From an uncultured Alphaproteobacteria bacterium (GTDB lineage Bacteria; Pseudomonadota; Alphaproteobacteria; Caulobacterales; Caulobacteraceae): a DNA stretch of 64,000 nt. The stretch is from positions 162,815 through 226,814 of the forward strand of contig CAIJOB010000011.1 of NCBI GenBank assembly GCA_903822175.1. The letters run 5' to 3'. This document shows, one piece after another, positions 53,288 through 63,165 of the stretch. A program made the position numbers and the translations under genes. Position 1 is the stretch's first letter, and every line of letters begins with the position of its first letter. The notes under the pieces are model-generated. The model was not told the origin of the DNA and did not search any database. It saw only the letters and a list, made by a program, of their open reading frames with translations.

Positions 53288-53343
53288 CGGAGACCTCTCC
53301 GCTTTGTTCTCGGTGAATAACGGAGAACTCTCCGTTTCGTCAA
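53288..53343. promoter_or_regulatory. Paired palindromic operators and promoter of the SDR/TetR divergon
   Basis: Two copies of CGGAGA-NN-TCTCCG are present: 53288-53301 (spacer CC) and 53319-53336 (AACGGAGA-AC-TCTCCGTT). Their centres are 33 bp apart, about three helix turns. On the minus strand TTGACG (53343-53338), 17 bp, TTATTC (53320-53315) forms a good promoter for the reductase, and the second operator fills its spacer. This strongly suggests repression by the adjacent TetR protein. Confidence 0.7.
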
Positions 53344-53350
53344 GGGCCCG

Positions 53351-53917
53351 ATGAATCCGCCGCCTGAAAGCCTGCGCGCCGACGCCCAGCAGAACCGCAG
53401 CCGCATCCTGGACGTAGCCCGCAAGGCGCTGACGGCCGACCCGGAAGCCTCGCTCAACTCGATCGCCAAGCTGGCCGGCGTGGGCCCAGGCACGCTCTAT
53501 CGCCATTTCCCCAACCGGGGTGCGCTGGTGCTGGAAATCTACCGCCAGGAAATCCAGCAGATGGTCGATCTGGCGCCCGCCCTGATCGCCGAACATCCGC
53601 CCTTGATCGCGCTGCGCCTGTGGTTCGACCGCATGGCCTATTACGGGCGCATCAAGCACAGCGTCGCCGACGCCCTGCATGCGGTGATGAATGAGAGCAT
53701 CCAGGGTGAAACCTACGGGCCGATGGTCGGCGCGATCGGTCAGCTTCTACGGGCGGGTGAACAGGCGGGCGTTATCCGGCAGGGCGTGGACGCCGAAGAT
53801 CTGCTGCTGCTGATGGGCTTCCTCTGGCGCACGCCACCCGGGCACGATGGCGAGGTCCGGACCGAACGCCTGCTCGACCTTGTGGTCGAGTCGTTGAAAG
53901 CGCCGCCGTCAGCCTAG
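53351..53917 (+). CDS. TetR/AcrR-family transcriptional regulator
   Basis: 188 aa. The N-terminal helix-turn-helix is 'RSRILDVARKALTADPEASLNSIAKLAGVGPGTLYRHFPNRGALVLEIY', within which 'IAKLAGVGPGTLYRHF' is the recognition segment. The C-terminal helical domain binds an unknown ligand. It is divergent from the reductase gene and the two palindromes in the 87-bp spacer are its probable operators, giving autorepression as well. Confidence 0.92.
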   Translation: MNPPPESLRADAQQNRSRILDVARKALTADPEASLNSIAKLAGVGPGTLYRHFPNRGALVLEIYRQEIQQMVDLAPALIAEHPPLIALRLWFDRMAYYGRIKHSVADALHAVMNESIQGETYGPMVGAIGQLLRAGEQAGVIRQGVDAEDLLLLMGFLWRTPPGHDGEVRTERLLDLVVESLKAPPSA

Positions 53918-53994
53918 GCCGTCCGGGACTCCGATCCCACCCATCGGGAACAACCTTCGCCTTAAAGGCTTACCGTCCCCGGGAGGCCTTCGCT

Positions 53995-55476
53995 TTGCTG
54001 CTACAACCGGGATCGACATGCTGGCGTCGGGAGACGAGCGCGCGGGCGGCGCTGATCGTCGACATGGCGGACTATTTCGACGCCGCGATGACCGCCATGC
54101 GCAAGGCCAGGCACACCGTCCACCTGCTCAACTGGGCCTTCGAGCCGCAGACGCTGTTCCATCCAGGGCCCGGCTGCACGGGGTCGGAAGATGACCGGAT
54201 CGCCAATTTCCTGAAGCGCCTGTCGAAGGACAACCCCGACCTCGACGTGCGCATCCTGTGCTGGCAGTCGGCCCTGCCGGTGGCGGCGACCCAGAACTGG
54301 TTCCCGCTGGCGGACCGCAAGGAGTTCGCCGGCAGCAGCGTGAAGTTTGTCCTCGACGGCAAGCTGCCGATGGGCGCGTCGCATCACCAGAAGGCGATCA
54401 TCATCGATGACGCCATCGCCTTCTGCGGCGGCGGCGATATCGGGCCCGACCGCTGGGACACGCACCATCACCTCGACAACGATCCACGCCGGGAGAAGAC
54501 CAAGCACGCGCACGGCAATTCCGAAGATGACTTCGACAGTCGGCACGAGGTCATGGGCATCGTCGAGGGTGAATCGGCCAAGGCGCTGGGCGTTCTCTTC
54601 CGCGAACGTTGGGCGCGCTGCACCGGCGAGACCGTGCCCGAGCCGCCCAAAACACGCCCGGCCTGGCCAGCCCAGATCAAGCCGCAGTTCAAGGATGTCG
54701 AGGTCGGGCTGTCGCGCACGCATGGGGCCTGGAAGCACCATCCAGAGGTCCGCGAGATCGAGCGCCTGCACCTGGAGTCGATCGCTCAGGCCAAACGCTG
54801 CATCTACATGGAGAACCAGTACTTCACCTCGCCGCTGATCGCCGGCGCCCTGGCGGGGCGGTTGCAGGAGCCGGACGGGCCGGAGGTGGTGCTGATCGGC
54901 ACCGAGCATTCACCCAGCTTCTTCGACCAGGCGACCATGGACCACACCCGGGTGCGGTTCATCGAGACCCTGAAACGCGCCGACAAGCACGGCCGCTTCC
55001 AGGCCTACAGCCCGGTGACCACGCTGGGCCGAATCATCATCGTCCACGCCAAGCTGACGATCATCGACGACCGCCTGCTGCGGATCGGCTCAGCCAATAT
55101 CAACAACCGGTCCATGGGCCTGGATACCGAGTGCGATCTGAGCTTCGAGGCCGCGGGACCCGCCGGGACCGGCAACCGCGGCGAGATTACGAAGCTGCGG
55201 ACCCGGCTGCTGGCGCACTGGCTGGGGTGCGATGACGCCATCGTCGAGGCGGCGATCCGCAAAGCGCGCGGCGTCGGCGCGGGTCTTGAGGCCCTGCGCA
55301 ACGCCGGCTACGCGCGGTTGCGGCCGATCTTACTGCCGGAGGTGAAAGGCGTGGCCGCGATCATCTCGGCCTATCACCTGGGCGATCCCTTCTCGCCGGC
55401 GGACGGCTGGAGGCCGTGGCGGCGAAAGGCTCAGTCCACGTCTGCCGCGCGGCGGGGCCGCGAGGCGGTGAAGTGA
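53995..55476 (+). CDS. Phospholipase D-family protein (two HKD motifs)
   Basis: 493 aa with two PLD active-site motifs: 'HHQKAIIIDDAIAFCGGGD' (about residue 128) and 'HAKLTIIDDRLLRIGSANINN' (about residue 350). It starts at a TTG (53995) with GGGAGG eight bases upstream; 'PGSTCWRRETSARAALIVD' is the usual N-terminus of this group. No membrane helix is evident, unlike cardiolipin synthases, so it could be a soluble phospholipase D/transphosphatidylase. The 3' end is Arg-rich. Confidence 0.88.
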   Translation: MLLQPGSTCWRRETSARAALIVDMADYFDAAMTAMRKARHTVHLLNWAFEPQTLFHPGPGCTGSEDDRIANFLKRLSKDNPDLDVRILCWQSALPVAATQNWFPLADRKEFAGSSVKFVLDGKLPMGASHHQKAIIIDDAIAFCGGGDIGPDRWDTHHHLDNDPRREKTKHAHGNSEDDFDSRHEVMGIVEGESAKALGVLFRERWARCTGETVPEPPKTRPAWPAQIKPQFKDVEVGLSRTHGAWKHHPEVREIERLHLESIAQAKRCIYMENQYFTSPLIAGALAGRLQEPDGPEVVLIGTEHSPSFFDQATMDHTRVRFIETLKRADKHGRFQAYSPVTTLGRIIIVHAKLTIIDDRLLRIGSANINNRSMGLDTECDLSFEAAGPAGTGNRGEITKLRTRLLAHWLGCDDAIVEAAIRKARGVGAGLEALRNAGYARLRPILLPEVKGVAAIISAYHLGDPFSPADGWRPWRRKAQSTSAARRGREAVK

Positions 55477-55548
55477 GCTGGCCTTCGATCTTGGGCCGGC
55501 AGATCTCCGGCCTGGCTCGCGGCCAGGCATAAGCTCCGCATTTCCGGC

Positions 55549-56331
55549 CTAGGCTACGCGGACCGCCGTCCGCTGGCGCTGCAGGGCCGCGCCGGCCATG
55601 CCGAAGCCGACCAGCATCAGCGCCCAGCTCGCGGGCTCAGGCACGCCGGTGTTGGGCAGAACGTTGCCCACGCCGTCGCTCGGGATCACCTTGTAGAGGC
55701 CTGCGTCGGCGAAGCTCGGATCGATCTCGATCAGCGGATCGGCGTAGGCGTCGGCGATCCCGCCATTTACGCCGCTCGCCGAGACGGACATGAGGACCCG
55801 GCCCGCGACGCCAGAGAGCGCCGTGAGGTGCAGGGCGCCGGAGAAGCTGGCTGAAAACCCAGTGCAGGCGTTGTCCTCGCTGTTCGCGCAGACCGTCTGC
55901 GACGCCCGGAAGATCGCGTTTTCCGGACTGTCCAGGTAATCGGCGTCCACTGCGATTTCGGCGTCGGCGCCGGCATCCCCAATGAATGAGGTCGACATGT
56001 TGGTCAGGATGATGATCGGCACCTGGACGACGCCGGCGCCGCCCGTCACCTCGAAGTAGTAGGTCAGGTGGGCGCTGCCATTCGTCAAACCGCCCGCCGG
56101 GCCTTCCGCAAAGGCGGTGAGCTTGATGGCGGGCAGCAGATCGAGCGTCGCGCCGGCGCCGTCGATGTTGCAGGACGTCGCGCCCTGGCCCACCGACGGG
56201 TCCAGAGTGGTATTCTCGCAAAATGTGCCGCCGCTGAAGGCAGGCAGGCTCTGAGCCGCATGGCCCTGCCCCGCAAACACCAGCGGCGCTGCTGCCGCCG
56301 CCATAACCAGGAAAATCCGCTTCATCATCAA
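55549..56331 (-). CDS. PEP-CTERM sorting domain protein
   Basis: 260 aa: signal peptide ('IFLVMAAAAAPLVFAG'), a mostly beta extracellular region with Cys at 'GGTFCENTT' and 'ATSCNIDG', then 'NTGVPEPASWALMLVGFGMAGAALQRQR', in which 'VPEPASWALMLVGFG' is the PEP-CTERM exosortase signal with its membrane helix and basic tail. It should be processed and exported by an exosortase, none of which is in this window. The function of the mature part is unknown. Confidence 0.85.
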   Translation of the reverse strand: MMMKRIFLVMAAAAAPLVFAGQGHAAQSLPAFSGGTFCENTTLDPSVGQGATSCNIDGAGATLDLLPAIKLTAFAEGPAGGLTNGSAHLTYYFEVTGGAGVVQVPIIILTNMSTSFIGDAGADAEIAVDADYLDSPENAIFRASQTVCANSEDNACTGFSASFSGALHLTALSGVAGRVLMSVSASGVNGGIADAYADPLIEIDPSFADAGLYKVIPSDGVGNVLPNTGVPEPASWALMLVGFGMAGAALQRQRTAVRVA

Positions 56332-56494
56332 GCCCCACTCTACGCGAACAACGTTAGATTAACTTTTTATTATGTAAAGCTTATGGGCTGGCGCCGCTTG
56401 GCGGCCGAAAGCAAGTCAGGTGTCGAAATCCGCAAGGGACATCCCGCGCCACCGCGAATTCACGGCGCCGAGCCCGACGCTTCGGCCTCAAAAC

Positions 56495-56526
56495 AAAAGC
56501 GCCCCGGACCAAGGTCCGGAGCGCCT
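56495..56526 (-). terminator. Rho-independent terminator of tig
   Basis: GCGCCCCGGACC and GGTCCGGAGCGC form a stem with one mismatch. On the minus strand it is followed by a T-rich stretch (TTTTGTTTT, complement of 56498-56490). It lies about 60 bp beyond the tig stop. Confidence 0.75.
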
Positions 56527-56549
56527 TTTCGATACTCAACTGAGCTCGG

Positions 56550-56569
56550 ATCCCCGCCTGCGCGGGGAT
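56550..56569. repeat. Short palindromic repeat near the tig end
   Basis: ATCCCCGC-CTGC-GCGGGGAT is a perfect 8-bp stem with a 4-base loop, within 'CGGATCCCCGCCTGCGCGGG'. Sequences of this type are often dispersed between genes in related GC-rich genomes. It lies in the 3' leader region between the tig stop and its terminator. Confidence 0.5.
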
Positions 56570-56586
56570 GACCGGCGCCGGTGCCC

Positions 56587-58005
56587 TCAGTCAGCTTTCT
56601 TCTTGGCCGCGGCCTTCTTCTTCGCGGGCTTGGGCGCTTCGTCGTCGCCGTAGCCTTCCGGCATGTCGTCGTCGGCCAGCAGGTCTTCCTTGGAGACCTT
56701 GGCGTCCTTCACCTTGGCCTTTTCGACGATCAGGTCGACGACCTTGTCCTCGAAGATCGGGGCGCGCAGTTGCGCCTGCGCGTTGGGGTTCTGGCGGAAC
56801 AGGTCGAAGACCTGCTGGGCTTGCGGCCCGTACTTCATGGCTTCGGTGCGCATCGCCTCGCCCAGTTCCTGGTCGGTGACCTGGACGTTGTTGGCGCGGC
56901 CGATCTCGGCCAGGATCAGGCCCAGGCGCACGCGGCGCTCGGCGATCTTGCGGTATTCCTCACGCAGCTTCGCGTCGGACTTCTTGGCATCCTCCGGCGG
57001 CAGTTGGCCGGCTTCCTTGTCCTGTTCCACCTGTTGCCAGATGGCGTTGAACTCGGCCTCGACCATCTTCGGCGGCAGCGGGAAGTCGTGTTTGGTGTCG
57101 AGCTGGTCGAGCAGCGCGCGCTTCAGCTTGAAGCGGCTGGCGCCGGCGTATTCCTTCTCGAGGTTGCCCTTGAGCAACTCGCGCAGCTTTTCCAGGCTCT
57201 CGATGCCGAGGCGCGTGGCGAACTCGTCGTCGGCGGCCGTCTCGACCGGGCCCTTCACGGCCTTGACCTTGACCTCGAAGACGGCAGCTTTGCCCCTCAG
57301 TTCCTCGGATTGGTAGTTCTCCGGGAAGCTGACGTTCACCAGGACGTCGGTGTCGGGCTTCGCGCCGACCAGCTGTTCCTCAAAGCCCGGGATGAACTGG
57401 CCCGAACCCAGCACCAGTTCGGCGTCTTCCGCCGCGCCGCCGTCGAACGGCACGCCGTCCAGCTTGCCCAGGAAGTCGATGACGACCATGTCGCCGTCGG
57501 CGGCCTTCACGGCCTTGCCGGTCTTTTCCTCATAGGTGCGGTTCTGCTTGGCGAGCTCAGCGACGGCCTCGTCGACTTCCTTGGCGGTCGGCTCATAGAC
57601 CGGACGGCTCAGCGACAGCGTCGCCACGTCCACCGGCTCGAAGTCCGGCATCACGTCGACGGCGATCTCGTAGGCCAGGTCCGCCTTGCCATCGACGACG
57701 GCGTTCATATCGCCTTCCGGCTTCAGATCGGGGTCGCCGGCCGGGCGCAACTTGTTGTCCTCGAGCACCTTCTGGGTGGTCTCGTTGAGCGTCTTTTCGA
57801 TGACTTCGCTCATCAGCGCCTTGCCGTAGAGGCGGCGCACATGCGCGGTCGGCACCTTGCCGGGGCGGAAGCCCTTGATGTTGAGCGTCGGGGTGACCTC
57901 GGCGATCCGGGCGTCCAGGGCCTCGTTCAGGTCCGACATCGGGACGGTGACCCCGAAGACGCGGCTGAGGCCTTCATTCGACTTTTCAACGATCTGCATC
58001 GACAT
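56587..58005 (-). CDS. tig: Trigger factor (ribosome-bound peptidyl-prolyl isomerase and chaperone)
   Basis: Folds nascent chains at the ribosome exit tunnel. 472 aa. The ribosome-binding loop is '[19 protein letters not shown]', the FKBP-type PPIase domain is '[18 protein letters not shown]' through '[26 protein letters not shown]', and the helical chaperone domain ends in a Lys/Ala-rich tail. The first ATG at 58005 or the second at 57999 could be the start. The 160-bp region to the tRNA is gene-free. Confidence 0.97.
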   Translation of the reverse strand: MSMQIVEKSNEGLSRVFGVTVPMSDLNEALDARIAEVTPTLNIKGFRPGKVPTAHVRRLYGKALMSEVIEKTLNETTQKVLEDNKLRPAGDPDLKPEGDMNAVVDGKADLAYEIAVDVMPDFEPVDVATLSLSRPVYEPTAKEVDEAVAELAKQNRTYEEKTGKAVKAADGDMVVIDFLGKLDGVPFDGGAAEDAELVLGSGQFIPGFEEQLVGAKPDTDVLVNVSFPENYQSEELRGKAAVFEVKVKAVKGPVETAADDEFATRLGIESLEKLRELLKGNLEKEYAGASRFKLKRALLDQLDTKHDFPLPPKMVEAEFNAIWQQVEQDKEAGQLPPEDAKKSDAKLREEYRKIAERRVRLGLILAEIGRANNVQVTDQELGEAMRTEAMKYGPQAQQVFDLFRQNPNAQAQLRAPIFEDKVVDLIVEKAKVKDAKVSKEDLLADDDMPEGYGDDEAPKPAKKKAAAKKKAD

Positions 58006-58165
58006 CTTGCAACTTCCGGCTCGAAATATCAGCGCCGTTGCGCGACCAGCGCGCCCACGGCTGCCTAAGGGTTTGATCTATATCCGCCCCAGCGGCGGAG
58101 GGCGCGGTTTATGTCACGGCGGTCCGATTGATCCAAGCCCAAAGACCTTCTAGACCGCTCGGCGC

Positions 58166-58248
58166 GCGGCTATGGCGGAATTGGTAGACGCACTGGTTTT
58201 AGGTACCAGCGGGCAACCGTGGGGGTTCGAGTCCCTCTAGCCGCACCA
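58166..58248 (+). tRNA. tRNA-Leu (anticodon UAG)
   Basis: 83-nt cloverleaf including an encoded CCA end (58246-58248). The acceptor stem is GCGGCTA (58166-58172) with TAGCCGC. The anticodon stem CTGGT/ACCAG closes the loop TTTAGGT, giving anticodon TAG, which reads CUA-type leucine codons. The T arm contains GGTTCGAGTCC. The variable arm is short for a leucine tRNA of type II, as seen at 'GCGGGCAACCGT'. No RNA gene neighbours it. Confidence 0.95.
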
Positions 58249-58335
58249 TCCTGCTTCGCCCCTCGGGCTTCGCGGGACTTTGAGGGCGGGCGCATCCCAG
58301 GTGACAGCCGCCTCGCGCGCAGGCAGAAGGCGGCC

Positions 58336-59580
58336 ATGTCGCGCGGCGTGCTCTTCGTCCACAACAACTTCCCCGCCCAGTTCCGCGGCCTGGCCGAGGC
58401 GCTGATGGCGCGCGGGGTGCCGTGCGCGGCGATCGGCTCGTCTACGGCGCCGGGAATCGAGGGCATGCCGCTCGGCCGCTACGTCACCCGGCGCGGCACG
58501 ACGGAAGGCATCTTTCCCCTCGCGGTGCGCGCCGAGGCCGACCTGATCCGTGGCGCTGACGCCCTGCGCGTGGGGCATTCGCTGAAGGACGCGGGCTTTG
58601 ATCCGCAGGTGATCGTGGGCCACCCCGGCTGGGGCGAGACCACCTTCCTCGACGAGCTGTGGCCGGACGCCAGGCGGGTGATGTTCTCGGAATTCTTCTA
58701 CAAGGGCCGTGGCCTCGACATCGATTTCGACGAGGAGTTCTTCCAGACCACCGAACAGGCCGTGCTGGCCGGCAAGGCCAAGAACGCGGTCATGACCGTG
58801 GCGCTGGCCGAGGCCGACGTGATCGTGACGCCTACGGAATTCCAGGGCTCAGTGCTGCCGTCGGTCTTCAGGCCGCGCGTGCGGGTGATCCACGAGGGCG
58901 TCGACACCGACGCGATCCGGCCGGGGCCGGCGGAGCCGTTCACGCTTCCCGACGGCCGCGTCATCGCGCCCGAGACGCCGGTCATCACCTACGCCAACAA
59001 TCACATGGAGCCCCTGCGCGGCCTGCACATCTTCGCCCGCGCCCTGCCCCAACTGATGGCGCAGGTTCCGGACGCCCAGGTGCTGGTGTTCGGGGCCGAC
59101 GCGCCCAGGCCCTACGGCGGCAACCCGGCTGATGGGCGGACCTGGCGCGAGGTGATCTTCGAGGGGTTGGAGGTCGACGCGGCGCGCCTGCACTTCCTGG
59201 GCAAGGCCCCGCACGCTCAGATGCTGGCGGCGCTGCGGCTCTCCACCGCCCATGTCTACTACACCTATCCCTTCGTGCTCTCATGGTCGCTGGTCGAGGC
59301 CATGGCTAGCGGCTGCTATGTGGTGGCCTCCGACACCGCGCCGCTGCACGACGCCATTGAGGATGGCGTCAGCGGGCGCCTGCTGCCGTTCTTCGATGTC
59401 GACGCCCTGTCAGATGCCCTGATCGAGGCCTGCCGCGACCCCGCCGCGTCCGCGCCGCTGCGCGTGGCCGCCCGAGAGGCCGCGGTGGCGAAGTTCTCAC
59501 GCGCCGACGGTCTGGCGGCCTGGATGGAGGTGTTGCGCGACCTGGGCGTCGAAATCCCCGACGCGCCCGCAGAGGCCTAG
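58336..59580 (+). CDS. Glycosyltransferase, GT4-like
   Basis: A 414-aa GT-B glycosyltransferase. The N-terminus 'GVLFVHNNFPAQFRGLAEALMARG' is typical of the group. The C-terminal half carries 'VRVIHEGVDTDAIRP', 'VITYANNHMEPLRGLHIFARALPQLM' and the sugar-binding 'YTYPFVLSWSLVEAMASGCYVVAS'. The ATG at 58336 is chosen because earlier codons in this frame run into the tRNA. Acceptor unknown. Convergent with the lipoprotein gene, overlapping by four bases. Confidence 0.88.
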   Translation: MSRGVLFVHNNFPAQFRGLAEALMARGVPCAAIGSSTAPGIEGMPLGRYVTRRGTTEGIFPLAVRAEADLIRGADALRVGHSLKDAGFDPQVIVGHPGWGETTFLDELWPDARRVMFSEFFYKGRGLDIDFDEEFFQTTEQAVLAGKAKNAVMTVALAEADVIVTPTEFQGSVLPSVFRPRVRVIHEGVDTDAIRPGPAEPFTLPDGRVIAPETPVITYANNHMEPLRGLHIFARALPQLMAQVPDAQVLVFGADAPRPYGGNPADGRTWREVIFEGLEVDAARLHFLGKAPHAQMLAALRLSTAHVYYTYPFVLSWSLVEAMASGCYVVASDTAPLHDAIEDGVSGRLLPFFDVDALSDALIEACRDPAASAPLRVAAREAAVAKFSRADGLAAWMEVLRDLGVEIPDAPAEA

Positions 59581-59963
59581 CCGCAGCGGATCTGGCGGAT
59601 GCGGCCGGTCTGGGCGTCGAACAGGAAGTTCAGGCGCGCCGGATCGGCGTCTTCAGCGGCTGGACAGGTCGTGCAGGCGACGCGCTGGCGGCGCGGGTCG
59701 AGCGGCACCGGGATCTCGGTGCGCGGGCGGCCGACCAGGCTCTGCAGCTCGGCCGCGCCGCACTGATCGCGGCGTTGGGCCGTAGATTGCAGTGGCGGTG
59801 GCGGGGCCGGCGTCTCGATCCGCGGCTGAGGCTGCGGGGCCGGCGCTACCGGCGCAGGAGCCGCGTGAGGCTCGACCGGCGCGTTCTCGGCAACCACCGG
59901 ATAGGTGGGCGCACAGCCCGCCGCCAGCAGGGCCAGGCCCGCGAGCAGCAGCGGCGTCCTCAC
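59577..59963 (-). CDS. Lipoprotein with I78-type peptidase-inhibitor-like domain
   Basis: 128 aa with GTG start at 59963 overlapping the holC stop as GTGA. The signal is 'TPLLLAGLALLAAGCAPTYP' with lipobox 'LAAGC'. A Pro/Ala-rich linker precedes 'DQCGAAELQSLVGRPRTEIP' and 'ARLNFLFDAQTGRIRQIRCG', which resemble the peptidase inhibitor I78 family (Cys-Gly start and C-terminal 'RLNF.YD..G.I..V.CG'). Inhibitor activity is inferred only from this resemblance. Confidence 0.78.
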   Translation of the reverse strand: MRTPLLLAGLALLAAGCAPTYPVVAENAPVEPHAAPAPVAPAPQPQPRIETPAPPPPLQSTAQRRDQCGAAELQSLVGRPRTEIPVPLDPRRQRVACTTCPAAEDADPARLNFLFDAQTGRIRQIRCG

Positions 59964-60418
59964 GCCTGTTTCTCCCAGCCGCGCGCCTGCTGCTTCCAGT
60001 AGGAGAGCGGCAAGCCGCTGGTCTTGATTGCGCTCCATTGCGCGCGGGCCACCGCCAACTGCGCCTCGTCGCTGCCGTCGAACAGCACGATGCAACGGGC
60101 GTAGCCGGCGAGCTCTCCCGGCTCGGCCCCATCCACCAGGAACAGCGCGTCGGCGCCGTTAGCGTTCGCAAAGCCGGTGGTCAACAGGATCGGCTGGCGG
60201 TCGGGTCTGGGCTCGTCGTCGACGCCGTGCGCCAGGAAGCTGTCGTCGCGCCAGGTCCAGAGCGCGCCGTCCAGGTGCTGCAACCGCTCGGCCGTCCGCG
60301 CGCGCACCACGGCCTTCCAGCCGCGCTGCAGGGTCTTTTCCAGGAGTTCGGGCAGGGCCTGGTCGAGCCCTGTCCGCTCCAGGTGATAGAACCAGACCTC
60401 GGTTGCGGCCTCAGCCAT
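59960..60418 (-). CDS. holC: DNA polymerase III subunit chi
   Basis: Clamp-loader accessory subunit that links to SSB. 152 aa with the family's N-terminal 'EVWFYHLERTGLDQALPELLEKTLQRGWKAVVRA', of which 'EVWFYHLERT' and 'LLEKTLQRGWKAVV' are recognisable, and 'LDGALWTWRDDSFLAHG'. The C-terminal 'KQQARGWEKQA' is basic. It follows pepA after seven bases and overlaps the lipoprotein start. pepA-holC is a common pair in proteobacteria. Confidence 0.93.
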   Translation of the reverse strand: MAEAATEVWFYHLERTGLDQALPELLEKTLQRGWKAVVRARTAERLQHLDGALWTWRDDSFLAHGVDDEPRPDRQPILLTTGFANANGADALFLVDGAEPGELAGYARCIVLFDGSDEAQLAVARAQWSAIKTSGLPLSYWKQQARGWEKQA

Positions 60419-60425
60419 CGGCGCC

Positions 60426-61877
<1,452 letters not shown>

Positions 61878-62018
61878 GCGTGTCTCTCAGGTGACAAGGG
61901 CTGCCGGAGAGGCGCCGCGGACAGCGTCCGGCGGTTGTCTGATACGGCGACGCATGGTTTAGATCACCTCCGCGGCGGGGGCGCGGCAAAAACTCCGAGT
62001 GAGCCCTAAATCTTACCG

Positions 62019-63155
62019 ATGCGCCTGATCGACCGCTATCTGCTCCGGCAACTGCTAGGCCCTACCGTCCTCGCCATCACGGCGTTGTCCGGCGTCGTTC
62101 TGCTGAGCCAGAGTCTGTCGGGTCTCGACCTGGTGGTGAACCAGCGCCAGAGCTTCATGGTCTTCCTGAAGGTCACGCTGCTGTACATGCCGCAGCTGAT
62201 CAACATGATCCTGCCGATCGCGGTGTTCGTGGCCGCCCTGGTGGCGCTGAACCGCCTGCATACCGAACAGGAAATCGTCGTCTGTTTCGCCGGCGGGATG
62301 AGCCGCTGGCGGGTGATCTCGCCGGCCATGCGGCTGGCCAGCACCATCGCGCTGCTGGCGCTCCTGATGAACCTCTGGGTGCAGCCGGTGACCTACCGCG
62401 CGCTCCGCCAGGTGCTGTTCGACGTCAAGACCGACCTCGCCGCGACCCTGGTGCGCGAGGGCGAATTCACCCAGCCGGTGCCGGGCCTGACCGTCTACGC
62501 CCAGACGATCGACAACAAGGGCGAGATGCACAACATCTTCATCCACCAGACCAAGGACGATGGCATCGCGACCACCTACATCGCCAATTCCGGCCGCGTG
62601 GTGCAGCGGGCCGGCGGCCCGGTGCTGCTGCTGCATGACGAATCGACCCAGCGGTTCTCGCCCCGCGGCGTGCTGGAGGTCCTGACCACGCCGGAATATC
62701 CGTTCGAACTCAGCTCGCTGAACGACAACGACGAGCTCATTCAGTACAAACAGTCGGACCGCTTCCTGCACGAACTGTTCTACCCGGACCTGCAGCAGGA
62801 CTGGGAGAAGCGGAACCGCAAGGCCCTGCTGGCCGAAGGGCACCAGCGGATCGCCACCCCGCTCTACAACATCGCCTTCATGGCCATGGCGCTCTCAGCG
62901 GTGATCGGCGGCGCCTTCTCGCGCCTGGGCTACGGACGGCGGATCGTGGTGGTCAGCGCCGCGGCGGTCGCGGTGCGGATCCTCGGCTTCGTCGCGCTCT
63001 CGGCGGCCAACTCCGCGGTTTGGGTGAACGTCCTGCAGTACCTCATCCCAATCGCTGCGACGGCGATCGCGCTGCGCAGCGTCTTCCGCCAGCGGGTCAG
63101 CCGCTTCATCGACATCCGCCGACGGCCCGTGCGCATCGCGCCGGTCCCGGCCTAG
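62019..63155 (+). CDS. lptF: LPS export ABC transporter permease LptF
   Basis: Inner-membrane permease of the LptBFG complex that extracts lipopolysaccharide for transport to the outer membrane. 378 aa with six membrane helices: three N-terminal ('LLRQLLGPTVLAITALSGVVLLSQS' first) and three C-terminal ('YNIAFMAMALSAVIGGAFSRLG' fourth), with a periplasmic beta-jellyroll domain between. 'FAGGMSRWRV' is the coupling-helix region. It is 10 bp before lptG. Confidence 0.94.
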   Translation: MRLIDRYLLRQLLGPTVLAITALSGVVLLSQSLSGLDLVVNQRQSFMVFLKVTLLYMPQLINMILPIAVFVAALVALNRLHTEQEIVVCFAGGMSRWRVISPAMRLASTIALLALLMNLWVQPVTYRALRQVLFDVKTDLAATLVREGEFTQPVPGLTVYAQTIDNKGEMHNIFIHQTKDDGIATTYIANSGRVVQRAGGPVLLLHDESTQRFSPRGVLEVLTTPEYPFELSSLNDNDELIQYKQSDRFLHELFYPDLQQDWEKRNRKALLAEGHQRIATPLYNIAFMAMALSAVIGGAFSRLGYGRRIVVVSAAAVAVRILGFVALSAANSAVWVNVLQYLIPIAATAIALRSVFRQRVSRFIDIRRRPVRIAPVPA

Positions 63156-63165
63156 GGGCGCGGCG

